64,000 bases of DNA from Cuscuta epithymum (GCA_945859915.1 CAMAPF010000034.1:3750501-3814500), one strand, 5' to 3'. Positions 1-10,179 are shown, counted from the stretch's first letter. The notes: a model not told the origin generated them from the letters alone. Program-made: numbers and translations.

Positions 1-106
1 ATAAAATAAGTGATTGCAGTGCAGCCAATCACTTGAAAAATTACGGAGTACGTACTTGAAACTAGTGGATGAACAAAGACCAATAAGATTGAGATGATTT
101 ATTTAA

Positions 107-799
107 TTATTTTTCATGGAGGAGCTTGTGGACAATCCGGTAGGAGGCGGCAGCATCATGCATAACAAAGAGAACTTCCTCCTCGGAAAAAACTTTAGAA
201 TCCCACTTTGGTCGCTGTTTTGCTGAATTACCAGTAGTGAGGTCCACCCCGGCTTCGTCTCCCAGTTTCTGGGACGATTCACACTTGAGAAGTTTGGGGT
301 TTTTCAGAGCCCTTGCAGCGTAATCACCGACCTCAACGGCCCCAATCTCCGAGCAGTAAAACCAGATCGGGCGCCTTTTACGCCCACAGCAGCCAGATGT
401 CACCAAAAATTCATCAGCGTGAGGAAACAATGGCAGACCCCGGGTCCTCTTTTTAAATCCATTGGGACACACAAAAGAAACATCCTTCAAAATCAGGAAC
501 GTAGTCACTATTCGAGAGATACATTTATAGCGTCTCATGCAATCCAATTGCAGGATTAGGCAGTTGGATCTGGTGCATAGGATCAACAGATCGCATCTTC
601 TGCCCCTTCCGAACAGATCCGAGGATACCTTCACGTCCACCCCAACGATGGGATGTGCTCCGCCGTCGCCGCCGACCCCCAGCTCTGCCAGGGCTGCCTC
701 CACAAGCATTACGTCGTCGACCACTCGAGTCTTGACTCCCACGCCGCCGATTTGAAGGTCGTATGTGTTCATTTGCGAAAGGTGGGTTCCCGCTATCAT
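107..799 (-). CDS. Werner-exonuclease-like (DnaQ/RNase D fold) protein, probably inactive; paralog A
   Basis: Single open frame of 230 residues, ending in TAA at 107-109. The frame is open to 853, but I chose the Met at 797-799 because it aligns with the start of paralog B (MIAGTHLSQM versus MIPATHLSRM). The order matches the plant Werner-like 3'-5' exonuclease family: an N-terminal YDL..GG segment, exo-I strand IVGVDVK (about residue 51), a LILQLD strand, a CCG-containing middle, and a C-terminal KWDSKVFSEEEVLFVMHDA helix. Active DEDDy enzymes need D-x-E in exo I, an Asp in exo II and Y-x3-D in exo III. Here exo I reads D-V-K, no exo-II Asp is visible (SFVCPNGFKK), and the exo-III Tyr is Phe (Phe211, Asp215). 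The fold assignment is family knowledge; inactivity is inference. No TATA box is evident upstream. A recent pseudogene is possible, but the intact frame and shared C-terminus with paralog B favour a gene. Confidence 0.72.
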   Translation of the reverse strand: MIAGTHLSQMNTYDLQIGGVGVKTRVVDDVMLVEAALAELGVGGDGGAHPIVGVDVKVSSDLFGRGRRCDLLILCTRSNCLILQLDCMRRYKCISRIVTTFLILKDVSFVCPNGFKKRTRGLPLFPHADEFLVTSGCCGRKRRPIWFYCSEIGAVEVGDYAARALKNPKLLKCESSQKLGDEAGVDLTTGNSAKQRPKWDSKVFSEEEVLFVMHDAAASYRIVHKLLHEK

Positions 800-1074
800 T
801 TTCTCTTTTTCTTCTTTGGTATGTGGTTCTCTCACTCTCTGCAGTTTCTTCACAGGAGGTTTTATTATTACTCGTATGATGATTCCATTGGTCTTCAGTA
901 ATGAATCTTAGCTTGGAGATTTTCAAAAAAGCTGCTTTTTCAAAAAGCCGTACGAAGAACCTGCTTTTTGTAAAGCAATGTTATGCATTGTACAGTGGAC
1001 ATGGGACAGTAACTTGGATCGGGTGATCGGATCTCTTGCTCAGGAGCATTGGACGGATGGGTCCGGACTCCGGA
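800..1074. other. 5' flank of paralog A; no gene
   Basis: Upstream region of the minus-strand gene. It holds short direct and inverted motifs built on AAAGCAGCTTTTT (about 925-975 and again near 1120-1145), which look like the ends of a degraded inverted-repeat element. No TATA box or other promoter element stands out. Confidence 0.4.
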
Positions 1075-1279
1075 CCCCTCCGTCCCAAAATAATTTTCTT
1101 ATTACTTTAGCACAAGTTTTAAAAAAGTTGCTTAAAAAGCAAAAGTTGTGGTTGAGATTTGAGTAGAGAAAAAGTGAATTGATATGAGTCACATGTTATA
1201 GTCAATAGAGGAAATGAGACAATTGTTTTGGAACGGACCGAAAAAAGAATGTAGGAAAGTTATTTCGGGACGGAGGAAG
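1075..1279. mobile_element. Stowaway-type MITE (Tc1/mariner), degraded
   Basis: Left end CCCCTCCGTCCC and right end GGGACGGAGGAAG are the classic Stowaway terminal inverted repeats. TA follows the right end at 1280-1281; the left TA is lost. About 205 bp, non-coding. Confidence 0.7.
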
Positions 1280-1530
1280 TAAATATTTTATAGAACCCCT
1301 TCCATCTTTCGATTTATTTAATTACAACGCGTTTGGTAAATCGTATTTTCAGTAGGTTTTCGATCACTATTTTTTATATCATGCATTGAATTGTATATGA
1401 AAAATGAGTAATTTTAAAGTTAATTCCCTGACTAAATTGTGTATAAAAAAATAAGTAAGAACTGAGCATAGTTTTCACATAAAGAGTCTTTGTTTGTGTA
1501 GTTCCTCAGTTTAAATTACTGGTGTTCTAG

Positions 1531-1843
1531 CTCGATGTGATCATGTGAAGTCTGCTTTTCTTAAATGTGAATTAGAAAAGGAGGTGTATGTCTCTCGGCC
1601 AGAGAGGTATGCACTTCATTGTGAAAAAGGAAAAGTTTATAAGACGTAAAAAGTGCTTTATGGGCCAAAGCAGGCTCCATGCACATGGTATAACAAGATT
1701 GATGATTTTTTTCAATTTGGATTCGAGAAAAGCATGAATGAGACAACTATTAATGTGATGTAGAATGGTAACCACTTTCTAGTGGTCTGTTTTTATATCA
1801 ATGACATAATTTATATAGGTTCATCTCAGTCCATGATGAATTT
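1531..1843 (+). pseudogene. Ty1/copia reverse transcriptase, N-terminal half (broken)
   Basis: Translating 1545 onward gives VKSAFLKCELEKEVYVSRP, then LYGPKQAPCTWYNKIDDFF, then FYINDIIYIGSS. These are copia RT motifs in order. The frame has in-frame stops (KT*KV and VM*NG). The catalytic motif, normally Y-V-D-D, reads Y-I-N-D, so the enzyme was dead irrespective of the stops. The domain is interrupted at 1843 by the solo LTR at 1844-3432 and resumes at 3438. Confidence 0.9.
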
Positions 1844-3432
1844 TGATACGCGTGTAATTTTCGTGTGTATGTTTACGTTTTTAGTTAGTTTTGGTTGTTT
1901 AATATTTCGGAAATTACACACTTTTGGTGTAATAGTTATGTTTGTTATTTAGTTGTAATTCATTTAGATTAGGATCATTCTGAGCTTAAACAGGTCCAAG
2001 ATCAATCAAATGATCATTGGTGAAGGAAGGTGCAAGAGTACAAGACAAAAAGGAGGCAACATCCTAATTTTTGACCTGTACCCGGTCGAGTATACCATAT
2101 ACTCGATCGGGTACCAACTGGACTTTCAATCAGATCAATCAGGAGACAAAAGGGTGTGCAGGCGAAGATTTGGCCACGATCAATTGTAATACCCGATCGG
2201 GTACACCTATATACCTGATCGGGTATACCTTTTATTTTCACTCCGAATTCGATCGAGTATGCCTCAAAACTACCCTTTTTACACATACCCGATCGGGTAT
2301 ATATATACACCAATACTCGATCGGGTATCCGAACTGCACTCCCAAAAAGCCTATAAATACACCTCCTTCCCGTCACAATTAGAGACCAATTCCTATATAC
2401 TTCTAAGCTCAGTTTAGACAAGTTATTTCTTTATATTTTCTTCATGTTTAGTCTCCAAATGAGGAGCTAAACTCTTCCATCTTGATTTTGCTACTTTGAA
2501 GCTTAATGAATTTGTAAGTTGTGAGTTATTCTCTTTAATCTTCTCCCTTGAATATTAATTATTCCTTTAAATAATATTTCTATATCAATGTTGGGGAGTG
2601 TTACTAAGATGACAATTAGTTAACATCTTGACATTAGTTATAGTAATAGTTATTTCTTCCTCTACGTTAATATTGGGGAGTGTTACTAAGATGGCAATTA
2701 GTTAACATCTTGATATTAACTATAGTAGGATTCATCTTCTTTAATATTCTTCCTTGAGTATTAATTAATTCCTATTCATATTTCATATTAATATTTTGAA
2801 CATTACTTAAAGGATCAACTAGTTTTGTTTCATATATTAATTATTACTAGAATCGATTGACGAATATGCTTGTTAATCGTTCGATCGTTTCACGGTAGTA
2901 AACTTGGGTTATTAATGCATGCGTTTCATGGTTAATAAACCAAGGGGAATTAATTATGTTGATTAAACCAATAAACCGCTTGTGTTGAGGTTATCAACCT
3001 CAATTGTTTTCATCTTGATTTTATTGCTACTATCAGGTTAATATACGGCGCGTGTTCTATATTAACTCGGTAGTAAGTTTTATTAATGAACGCGTCTCGT
3101 TATTAATAACTACCCTCGATGAACTGGATATACTCCTCGATTGAGTATTCGAGAGGGAGATAGTTAAAGATATAACCGGGATCGACAAACATTTCATTAA
3201 GTGGATAAAAGCAAAACCAAGTCTTCATCTCTATTAAAGTAAACCATATAAGTTGTTCATCTTCGTATTTAATTAATTAAAATCAAATACATCTAAAAAA
3301 CCCCTTGTTACTATTTAATTAAAAAGAGAAGTATTCATTTCCCTGTGGATACGAACCTTACTACACTAATACTACGTATAAGTGTTGTATTGAATATTAT
3401 TTTGAGTGCACACCACGACAAAGTGCACGTCA
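1844..3432 (+). mobile_element. Solo LTR of a Ty3/gypsy-type (Athila/Tat-like) element, family P, inserted in copia RT
   Basis: 1589 bp beginning TGATACGCG and ending GCACGTCA, flanked by a perfect 5-bp TSD AATTT (1839-1843 and 3433-3437). Removing the LTR and one TSD restores the copia RT reading direction. Inside are seven near-palindromes around TACCCGATCGGGTA (2079-2327), a TATAAATA box at 2352-2359, and near the 3' end the CCCTGTGGATACGA motif typical of gypsy LTR ends. A partial second copy lies at 17650-19485. Orientation is taken from the TATA box and end motif. Confidence 0.88.
2079..2359 (+). promoter_or_regulatory. Palindrome array plus TATA box in LTR family P, copy 1
   Basis: Seven sites related to TACCCGATCGGGTA at 2079, 2100, 2190, 2212, about 2247, 2286 and 2314; two are exact 14-bp palindromes. 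The last ends 24 bp before TATAAATA (2352-2359). This is the expected position for U3 promoter elements of an LTR. Binding by a dimeric factor is inference. Confidence 0.6.
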
Positions 3433-3437
3433 AATTT

Positions 3438-4346
3438 AATTATAGTATTGGCAAAATTTGAGATTGCTGGTTTGGGTTATTGAAGTATTTTTTGGGCCTT
3501 GAGGCGACACAAAGGGAAGATGATATTTTTATATCTCAGGAGAAGTATGCTATAGATTCGCTAAAAAAAATCACTAAAGTCTGAGTGCGCGGCAACAACT
3601 ACTCTTGTGAATGTCAATGAGAAATTGCAGTGTAATGACAGAACTAAGCATGATGATGGCATAATGTATAGAAATCTTGTAGGATGATTGAACTATCTTA
3701 CACACATGCACTGGGCCGGACATCAGCAAAGTGCATTTCCTATTAGTGTTGTGTCAACTGTCAAGATTTATGCTTAATCCAACGAAGCAACACTTTGGTG
3801 CAACAAGAAGGATACTAAATTATGTATCTGAAACATCAAATCATGGCATCCGGTATACAAGTGGCATACTTCAAGCTGATTGGGTATACAGATAGTGATT
3901 GAGCAGGGTGTTTGATGATCGCAAAAGTACTTCATGCAATGTATTTAGTGTTGGTTCCGGGGCTGTGACATGCATGGAGTTAAAACAAGTAAGAAACAAT
4001 GGCTTTGTCTCCAAGTAATTCACATTTCTGACTACGTAGCAACAACTTCAGCGACAAGACAAGCTTTGTGGTTGCAAAAATTACTTGGTGATTTTCTTAT
4101 TGAGCAGGAGAAAGCTACGATCAATTATTGAAATGGCAAAAAATCCAGCTTTCCGTATCATGACAAAGGACATACATGTGCCACACCACTTCATTCGTGA
4201 GTTAGTAGCTGATAGGAAGATTAATAGAAGTATGAAGTTATGTGGCACAAATGAGCAGGTTACAGACATCTTTACAAAGTCACTTCTCAAGCGAAGCATC
4301 ACTTCTTTGTGTCTTAGTCAGGAGTGGATGTTTTTGAATCAAGTGG
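3438..4346 (+). pseudogene. Ty1/copia RT C-terminus and RNase H (broken)
   Basis: Continuation of the RT split by the solo LTR. Recognisable segments are LLKYFLGLEATQREDDIFIS and SQEKYAIDSLKK near 3475-3570, YRNLVG near 3668, the RNase H segment YVATTSATRQALWLQKLLGD near 4035-4095, and the tail HHFIREL ... EQVTDIFTKSL at about 4186-4290. Several frameshifts and stops. A copia 3' LTR may start at the TGTTGGGACTT near 4347. Confidence 0.88.
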
Positions 4347-4830
4347 ATGTTGGGACTTAATTCAAAATATTATTTGCGGCTTTAGTTTATTGTTCCAGTG
4401 GAAAGTGCAGGGGTATTCTTTCGATCGAGAGTTGTTTCCTTATAAAAAATGATGTTTGTACTCACTCTTATACCCACTTTTGTAACCATCTATGTTTGTG
4501 AAGTTTGTTTTTTGTCGGTGAACCCTAGGTCATAGACAATTTTTTGCACAAACAAAATATTGTCTGTGAACCGGGTTCACAGACAAAAAAGAAACACTTC
4601 ACAAACATCGTGGGTATAAGGTGGGTATAAGAGTGGGCACATCAAACATTGTTGTTTTCTTATAATACAATCATAAATTTTACTAAGGCTAGCTTTTCAA
4701 ATATGTGTTGTTTGGACTTGAGCTTTAGGTTTTTCATCAAAGTATGATTGATATCACTTTTGTTTGTCCTTCTTGTTGCTATTTTATTGTTTTCAACTCT
4801 AATGTCATTTTCCATTCAGATTAGCTGAAT
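4347..4830. mobile_element. Possible copia 3' LTR remnant with inserted inverted-repeat MITE (about 4445-4660)
   Basis: TGTTGGGACTT at about 4347 directly follows the copia RNase H, as a 3' LTR would. Inside, ACTCTTATACCCAC (about 4463) and its complement GGGTATAAGAGTGGG (about 4624) are the arms of an inverted repeat of about 200 bp. Similar flanks (TTTCCTTATA and TTTTCTTATA) may be an imperfect 9-10 bp duplication, which would suggest a MULE-type MITE. Confidence 0.5.
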
Positions 4831-5010
4831 TTATGGCGTAGAGTGTCGGACAGTATATAATAATAATATCACGTTTAAGAGATGAGTGTGAGAGAGATGC
4901 GTAGATTGTGTTGAATGTGTGAACATACTAGAAAAAATTGCTTGAACAAACGAGGAATGAGATAATCAGACAAAAGGTGAGAATATCACCAATAAAAAGA
5001 TAACATGCAA
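4831..5010 (+). mobile_element. RTE-type LINE fragment
   Basis: Nucleotide similarity to 30745-30920 of the better-preserved RTE copy in this window: shared runs such as GGCGTAGAGTGT, GATGAGTGTG, GTGTTGAATGTGTG and GAGATAATCAGACAAA. It covers part of the region after the RT domain. No frame survives. Confidence 0.7.
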
Positions 5011-5719
5011 GGAGAGAGGGGGATAGCGAGTTCTAAAATCGTAAAGCAGTGTTCATCTCGGGCTAAACTACTCAAACGAGTAAAAGAGATAGTTGAATCA
5101 TAGCAATAGGCTTTCGATAAGTTAGGTTGTCTTTGTTGCGACTTAAATTAGGTGAAAAAATTCATAAAAACAAATGATATTGGAAAGCATGTAATTCATC
5201 TCGTAAAGGTGCATTCCGTGCTTTCAAACATGTCCAGGGACTCTAGGCGATGCCTTAGAAGAGGAAATTTCCAAAAGATGGGACTTTTTTGTCTAACAAC
5301 AAAAAATACGGGAGTTGAGGTTGTTGTACCAAAACACGGGATTGGGAATGCCTATTCCGAATGGAAAAGAAAACAATGGTTGGGAGGGGGGCAAGGAGGT
5401 GGGTGGGGGCTAGCAAAATATTAATTTCCATTTTTTTGAAGTGTTGTAACTTACTCCGTATTTATAAAAAAACTGATTTTGGGAATAAATTAGAGTACCA
5501 GAATGACTTCTGCAATCTCACTCAAACACTTCAACTTATGTTTCTGTTCTCCGAAAGAGCAGAAGCAACTTTAAGAATCAGATCCAAACACCCCCTTATT
5601 CCCTTTAAATAAGAAAAGACCCGCCTTAGAGTGTAATGTCGCTTATGTATATAGAGAGAAGTACTATTGCCCACCAAGTGTACAAAAACGAAGTAAAAAA
5701 TTATACGGAGTAGCAAAAC
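5011..5719. other. No recognisable gene
   Basis: A 90-residue frame at 5152-5424 has no recognisable domain and a glycine-rich tail encoded by a G-rich stretch, so I treat it as chance. The rest is unremarkable AT-rich sequence with two TACGGAGTA nonamers (5452 and 5704). Confidence 0.4.
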
Positions 5720-6139
5720 TAGGGGTGGATTCGGGCCCGGGTCGGGCCTAGGCCCGGCGGGCTTTCTGGGATTTGGGGTTGGGCCCGGACCGGCCCGGGT
5801 ATCCACCGGGTCCGGGTCCGGGTCGGGCCGGGCCTCGGGCCTCTTTATATTTTTTTTGTTTTTTTTAATTAACCCCCAAACCCCCCCTACCCCACCAAAC
5901 CATCCCAAATGGTCCAAAATATCGAGTCCAACCCGGAAAGTTAAAAAAAATTAAAAAAAAAAAGAATAAAGCCCGAACCGGGCCCGGAATCGGTCGGCCG
6001 GTTCCAGATATCCCAGACCCGTACCCGCCCCGGCTATCCCCCCTAAACCAGGCCTAGACCCGGAACTGGTACCCGGTTACCTGGCCGGGCCGGGCCAGCA
6101 CAGTACCGGGCCGGGTGGCCCGAACCGGGTCCAAGGCTA
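5720..6139. mobile_element. GC-rich hAT-type MITE, copy 1
   Basis: 420 bp, begins TAGGGGTGGATTCGGGCC and ends GGGTCCAAGGCTA. It is flanked by a perfect 8-bp TSD AGCAAAAC (5712-5719 and 6140-6147), the hAT signature. The arms are very rich in CCGGGCC-type words and enclose an AT/poly-A/poly-T core. The same family recurs at 45090-45500. Open frames here result from the GC content and are not genes. Confidence 0.88.
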
Positions 6140-6362
6140 AGCAAAACGGTCAAATGCAAAATGGACATATATAGTAGTTTAAGATAAAATTCAGTACCAA
6201 CACTTTACACTTCTACAAATCATCACACCATTGAATGATTGAAATTAGGTTCATGCTTTTGAAAAACATAGTGTCAGTTTGGACGTAATGAAATATCACA
6301 TGTCACTCATTGCAACTTCATATTTAAAAACAATAAGAACCTAACATATTTAATATATTAAA

Positions 6363-6814
6363 GGGGATAAATAATAAAAATACTCCAAACTTTAATGAGG
6401 TGTTAAGTAAACACCCCAAACTTGCGTATGTAATTTAAATACCCCAAACTTTATATAAAAAGTTATTTTCTCACCATTGTCAGGTATTATTTCTTTCAAA
6501 AATGTAAATTTATGGGGTTAATTGCATAATTTAAAATAGCAAATTAAAAGTGTTGCAATTATATACATTGGGTGTAACATTATTTATTTCACCATGGAAG
6601 TTTATAATGTTAATTGAGTCTTCATGAATTCTAAAATATTTTAAATTATGAAATTAACACCATCAATTAACATTTTTGAAAGAAATAATACTCGACTATG
6701 GTGACAAAATAACTTTTCTATAAAGTTTGGAGTATTTAAAATACACATGCAAGTTTGGGTTGTTCGATCATCTCACGCCCCTTCAAAGTTTGGGGTATTT
6801 TATTTATTTTTCCC
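6363..6814. mobile_element. MULE-type foldback MITE
   Basis: 452 bp with long imperfect inverted arms: the left arm has ATACTCCAAACTTT and TTTCTTTCAAAAATG, the right arm the complements. A perfect 9-bp TSD TATATTAAA flanks it (6354-6362 and 6815-6823); 9 bp is typical of Mutator-like elements. Confidence 0.85.
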
Positions 6815-7033
6815 TATATTAAAGTAGAGAATTGAATTAAAATAAAGAGTTGAGAATTGAATTATATAATCCTCATGTAATTAGATCAAGAAAAAGACAG
6901 TCACCAACATTGACATGCGTTAGTTCTCCATCCAATATGATGAGAGTTCAAACTTATACCCGTAGCTTATTCCTTGTAAGAATACCTAATAATATATTAA
7001 CCTTTGGAGAACTCAAGCTTGTTGAAGTATAAA

Positions 7034-8108
7034 CTACGAAGCACGGATACTTCCCTAGGGTAGAGTATCGAGGTATCAGATACGTTCCCGTATCCGATAC
7101 TCTAGGATACCCGTACCATACGTTCCCGGACCGTATCTGTAATTTTTAAAAGTTTCCATTTTTTTGTAATTTTTTGAAAGTTTCCGATACTCGTATCCTG
7201 ACTGATACCCGTACAACTTTAAAAAAAAAAAAATTACTTAATAAAATTCTGAAAAGATGGAAATCTAAAAAAACATTTTACTTGATAATCAAATAATGGG
7301 CCTATATGGCTATATTTCCATTTTACGGGCATACTTTGCCTACTTCATCATCATGCTCATAAAGGAATTGGAGTTCTTATTCTTTTATTAATTCATTTAG
7401 AAGAAACAAACTACTTCAATTCCAAAGCGAGCGGAGGATTTGGTATTTGTTCATAACAATCTTCGTCTTTTATCACGAGCTTCTAAACAGTATATGAATG
7501 ACAAAAGTAAAATGTGGGATGTTGGTGGAGATGATTTTGGGAGCATGGAGGATATAGGACGGAGTACTTGAGTTTGCCAACCTCTCCATAGATGAACCAG
7601 AATTGGATGCCGTTTTTTGGAAGACGATATTATCCCTGGAAATTAATACTTCCAGTGAAAATATGTATTAGAAGTTAGAACTCTTAAAATATTGTTGTCT
7701 ATCTTCATTATTCTAGAACTTTGGGTACTTGCACTTTTAATTTCAAGATTGTAATTGTTTGACTTATTTCTCATTTTAAATTAATGACTTATTGACTACA
7801 TTTAGATTTCGAGATGCACTAGTCTATATGAGAAATATTATGAGTTTATTACTAAGTATCTTGAAAAAGGAAAATACTTTAATGCAATAAATGGGTAGAC
7901 GTCATAAGATATTATATGTATAAATTTTCAGATAAAAAAATCTATCTTTAATATTTATAAATACACCCCTATAACTTTTAATATATGTAAATACACCCCC
8001 ATAACTTTTAATATTTATAAATATGGCCCTATATCCGTATCCTACTTTTTTTTGTTTTGACGTATCCCCGTTTCTGCGTTTCCGCGTCCTGCGATCGGTG
8101 CTACATAG
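7034..8108 (+). mobile_element. Deleted hAT transposon with transposase C-terminal remnant
   Basis: Ends CTACGAAGCACGG and CGGTGCTACATAG form an imperfect TIR, and AGTATAAA/AGTATAAT (7026-7033, 8109-8116) is a 7-of-8 TSD. Near 7427-7650 the + strand encodes RAEDLVFVHNNLRLLSRASK followed by MWDVGGDD, resembling the segment that follows the dimerisation region in plant hAT transposases. Both ends are rich in GTATCC words. Most of the transposase is gone, so it is non-autonomous. Confidence 0.75.
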
Positions 8109-8120
8109 AGTATAATTAAT

Positions 8121-8545
8121 GGGAAAACTGTCAATTTGGTCCTCGTATTTTCATGAAAAAGTCAATTAGGTCCTCGTACTTTAAAAAAAATCAATCAAAT
8201 CCCTGAACTTTATAAAAACGTTCAATTGAGTACATTTACAGGTTATTTACTGGACTTTCACGTGGCGCGGACATGGCGGTCCACATGTGCGGCGCCACGT
8301 CATCAACAAATGACTTATTGGACTTCTACATGTGTACCACAACCACGTCAGCATAATCATTGCTGAATGGGCTGCCACGTGTGCGCCACGTCAGCAAGTG
8401 ACCTGCTGACATGGCAAGTAACATGCAAAGGACTCAATTGAACTTTTTTACAAAGTTCAGGGACTTGATTGATCTTTTCAAAAGTACGATGCATGACCTA
8501 ATTGACTTTTTCATAAAAGTACGAGGACTAAACTGATAGTTTTCC
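8121..8545. mobile_element. Inverted-repeat (foldback) element
   Basis: Left arm GGAAAACTGTCAATTTGGTC and onward is complemented by the right arm ending GACTAAACTGATAGTTTTCC; arms are about 100 bp and the core is GC-richer with repeated CACGTGGCG/GCCACGT words. I found no clean TSD. By structure it groups with MULE-like MITEs such as those at 6363 and 26351. Confidence 0.75.
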
Positions 8546-8824
8546 AAGTATAATCGTCTAATACTATAAAGTACGGAGTAATATTAATAGACAATTATAG
8601 GATGTTTAAGATTTTAGATTACTCATCCTTTAAAAAAGATTTTAAGTTACACATCATATCGGTCTTGTAGAATGAAACTCCGGCAATTAGAAAAGTAAGA
8701 AAATAGAGAAGAGAAAGTGGAAACGGACTTAAGAAAGGAAAGACAAATTATTTACTTTGTCCGTTCTACGAAAGTGCATGATCAAGTAAATGAAGGTCAA
8801 GTTGACTTTTCTTGATCAATAATA

Positions 8825-9080
8825 CTCCCTCCGTCCCAATTTGTTTTACAAAGTCAACATTTTTTGGTCAACTAATAATAAAAGTCAACCGTCACTATGG
8901 ATAATTAATTCAATTTTTAAAAATTAAAATTTATATATTCAAAAACTACATTAAAATCTCTTCAAGTTGCAAACTCTAAATTAGAAAATAATTAAAAACT
9001 GACATCCTAATTAAGTGAACAAAACGAGACTGTTTGACTAAGAAAAGTCAAATTTGCAACACTTTTTGGGACGGAGGTAG
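8825..9080. mobile_element. Stowaway MITE, intact ends
   Basis: 256 bp from CTCCCTCCGTCCC to GGGACGGAGGTAG with TA duplicated on both sides (8823-8824 and 9081-9082). Non-coding and AT-rich. It is one of several Stowaway copies in the window. Confidence 0.92.
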
Positions 9081-9450
9081 TAGTTAACTTTGATCAATGA
9101 TATTTTTCAATACAAAATTACTTTTAATATAAAAAAATTAAAAAACTAATATTTAATAAAAACATTTTCATAAATTTATTAAATTTATGAATTTGCATTT
9201 AAATATAATAACTGAAATCATTATTCCAACTTTTTCCAACTTTTTCAACATTGATCAAAAATAGGTCAATATGATAAAAACCTTAATTTCTAATTGGGAG
9301 GTAGCTAAGTACAATCGGTACAACAAATGAGCGAAAACTAGTTCTTATTATCTTATTATTGATAAATTAAACGAGTCTTTGTACCCAACAACATTCTTAT
9401 GCATGAAAGCCATATGCAGGAGAGTTACGTACTATTGCATATAACCAGTG
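9081..9450. other. 3' flank of paralog B; no gene
   Basis: AT-rich sequence with no coding potential or recognisable element. It contains the 3'UTR of the minus-strand gene starting at 10179. No confident poly(A) signal can be named. Confidence 0.4.
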
Positions 9451-10179
9451 CTATATTTGATGAAGGAGCTTGTGGACAATACGGTAGCAAGCAACAGCAT
9501 CATGCATAACATATAGAACTTCCTCCTCCGAGAAAATCTCAGAATCCCACTTCGGCCGTTTAGCTTTGACTCCATTTCCACCATAGCAACCCGAGGAGTT
9601 TAGGTCAACCCCAGCTTCACTCCCCAGCTTCTCAAGAGACTTACACTTGAGAAGTTCTGGTTTCTTCAAAACCCTAGCTGCGTAATTCCCAACTTCAACT
9701 GCATGGATCTCCTTGCACTTGAAGAGACGAGGAGAGGAACGGGCCCCACAGCATGGCCCACTTTTCGCCACCCTTGCGGTGTCCGGAAACGACAGTCCAT
9801 GCACTCTTTTCTCGAACCCATTCGGCGACACAAAACAAACGCGCCTTTCCGACAGGAAATCGCCGAGAATTCTCGGGATGCGGCGGCGGTTTCGGCGGTT
9901 TTTGAAACCGCCGCCGCCTCTCGTCATACGGTCTAGCTGTATGATAAGGCACTTAGCATTGGTGCAGAGGATGACGGCGGCGCATCTCCTCCGTCCAAAC
10001 ACGTTTCTGCACTGTTTTAAATCCAATCCGACGATCGGGTTTTCTTCTTCCGTCAACTCCAACTCCGCCAGGGCGGCGTTGATAAGCTTTCCGTCGTCGA
10101 TCACTCGAGCCTTGACCTCGACGCCTCCGATCGTAACGTCATATATTCCCATTCTGGAGAGATGAGTTGCAGGGATCAT
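9451..10179 (-). CDS. Werner-exonuclease-like (DnaQ/RNase D fold) protein, probably inactive; paralog B
   Basis: Intact single-exon frame of 242 residues. It shares with paralog A the start (MIPATHLSRM), a YDV..GGVEVK segment, exo-I strand IVGLDLK (Asp53, Lys55 where Glu is expected), LIIQLDRM, a CCGARSS middle, an EVGNYAARVLKKPELLKCKS helix, and the end KWDSEIFSEEEVLYVMHDA. The exo-III Tyr223 and Asp227 are present here. The exo-II Asp is missing (CFVSPNGFEKRV), so the two-metal site is incomplete. In the related family these proteins are small nucleases acting on nucleic acid 3' ends; a catalysis-free binding role is inference. GC content is well above the surroundings, as expected for a real exon. 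A TATA box sits about 115 bp upstream of the ATG. Confidence 0.8.
   Translation of the reverse strand: MIPATHLSRMGIYDVTIGGVEVKARVIDDGKLINAALAELELTEEENPIVGLDLKQCRNVFGRRRCAAVILCTNAKCLIIQLDRMTRGGGGFKNRRNRRRIPRILGDFLSERRVCFVSPNGFEKRVHGLSFPDTARVAKSGPCCGARSSPRLFKCKEIHAVEVGNYAARVLKKPELLKCKSLEKLGSEAGVDLNSSGCYGGNGVKAKRPKWDSEIFSEEEVLYVMHDAVACYRIVHKLLHQI

Noticed and set aside
525..926. Overlapping frames in paralog A and its upstream region, including a 133-residue minus-strand frame
   Set aside because: Arg-rich and low-complexity, shadow of the real GC-rich exon in another frame.
5531..5917. 128-residue minus-strand Pro/Gly-rich frame
   Set aside because: Runs through the GC-rich MITE; composition is a product of repeated GGGCC words. 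The same happens at 45073-45558.
8121..8545. 9-bp TSD for the foldback at 8121
   Set aside because: Flanks ATAATTAAT and AAGTATAAT do not match; no TSD claimed.
9713..10165. 150-residue plus-strand frame opposite paralog B
   Set aside because: Antisense shadow of a GC-rich coding exon, Arg/Pro/Ser biased with no domain.
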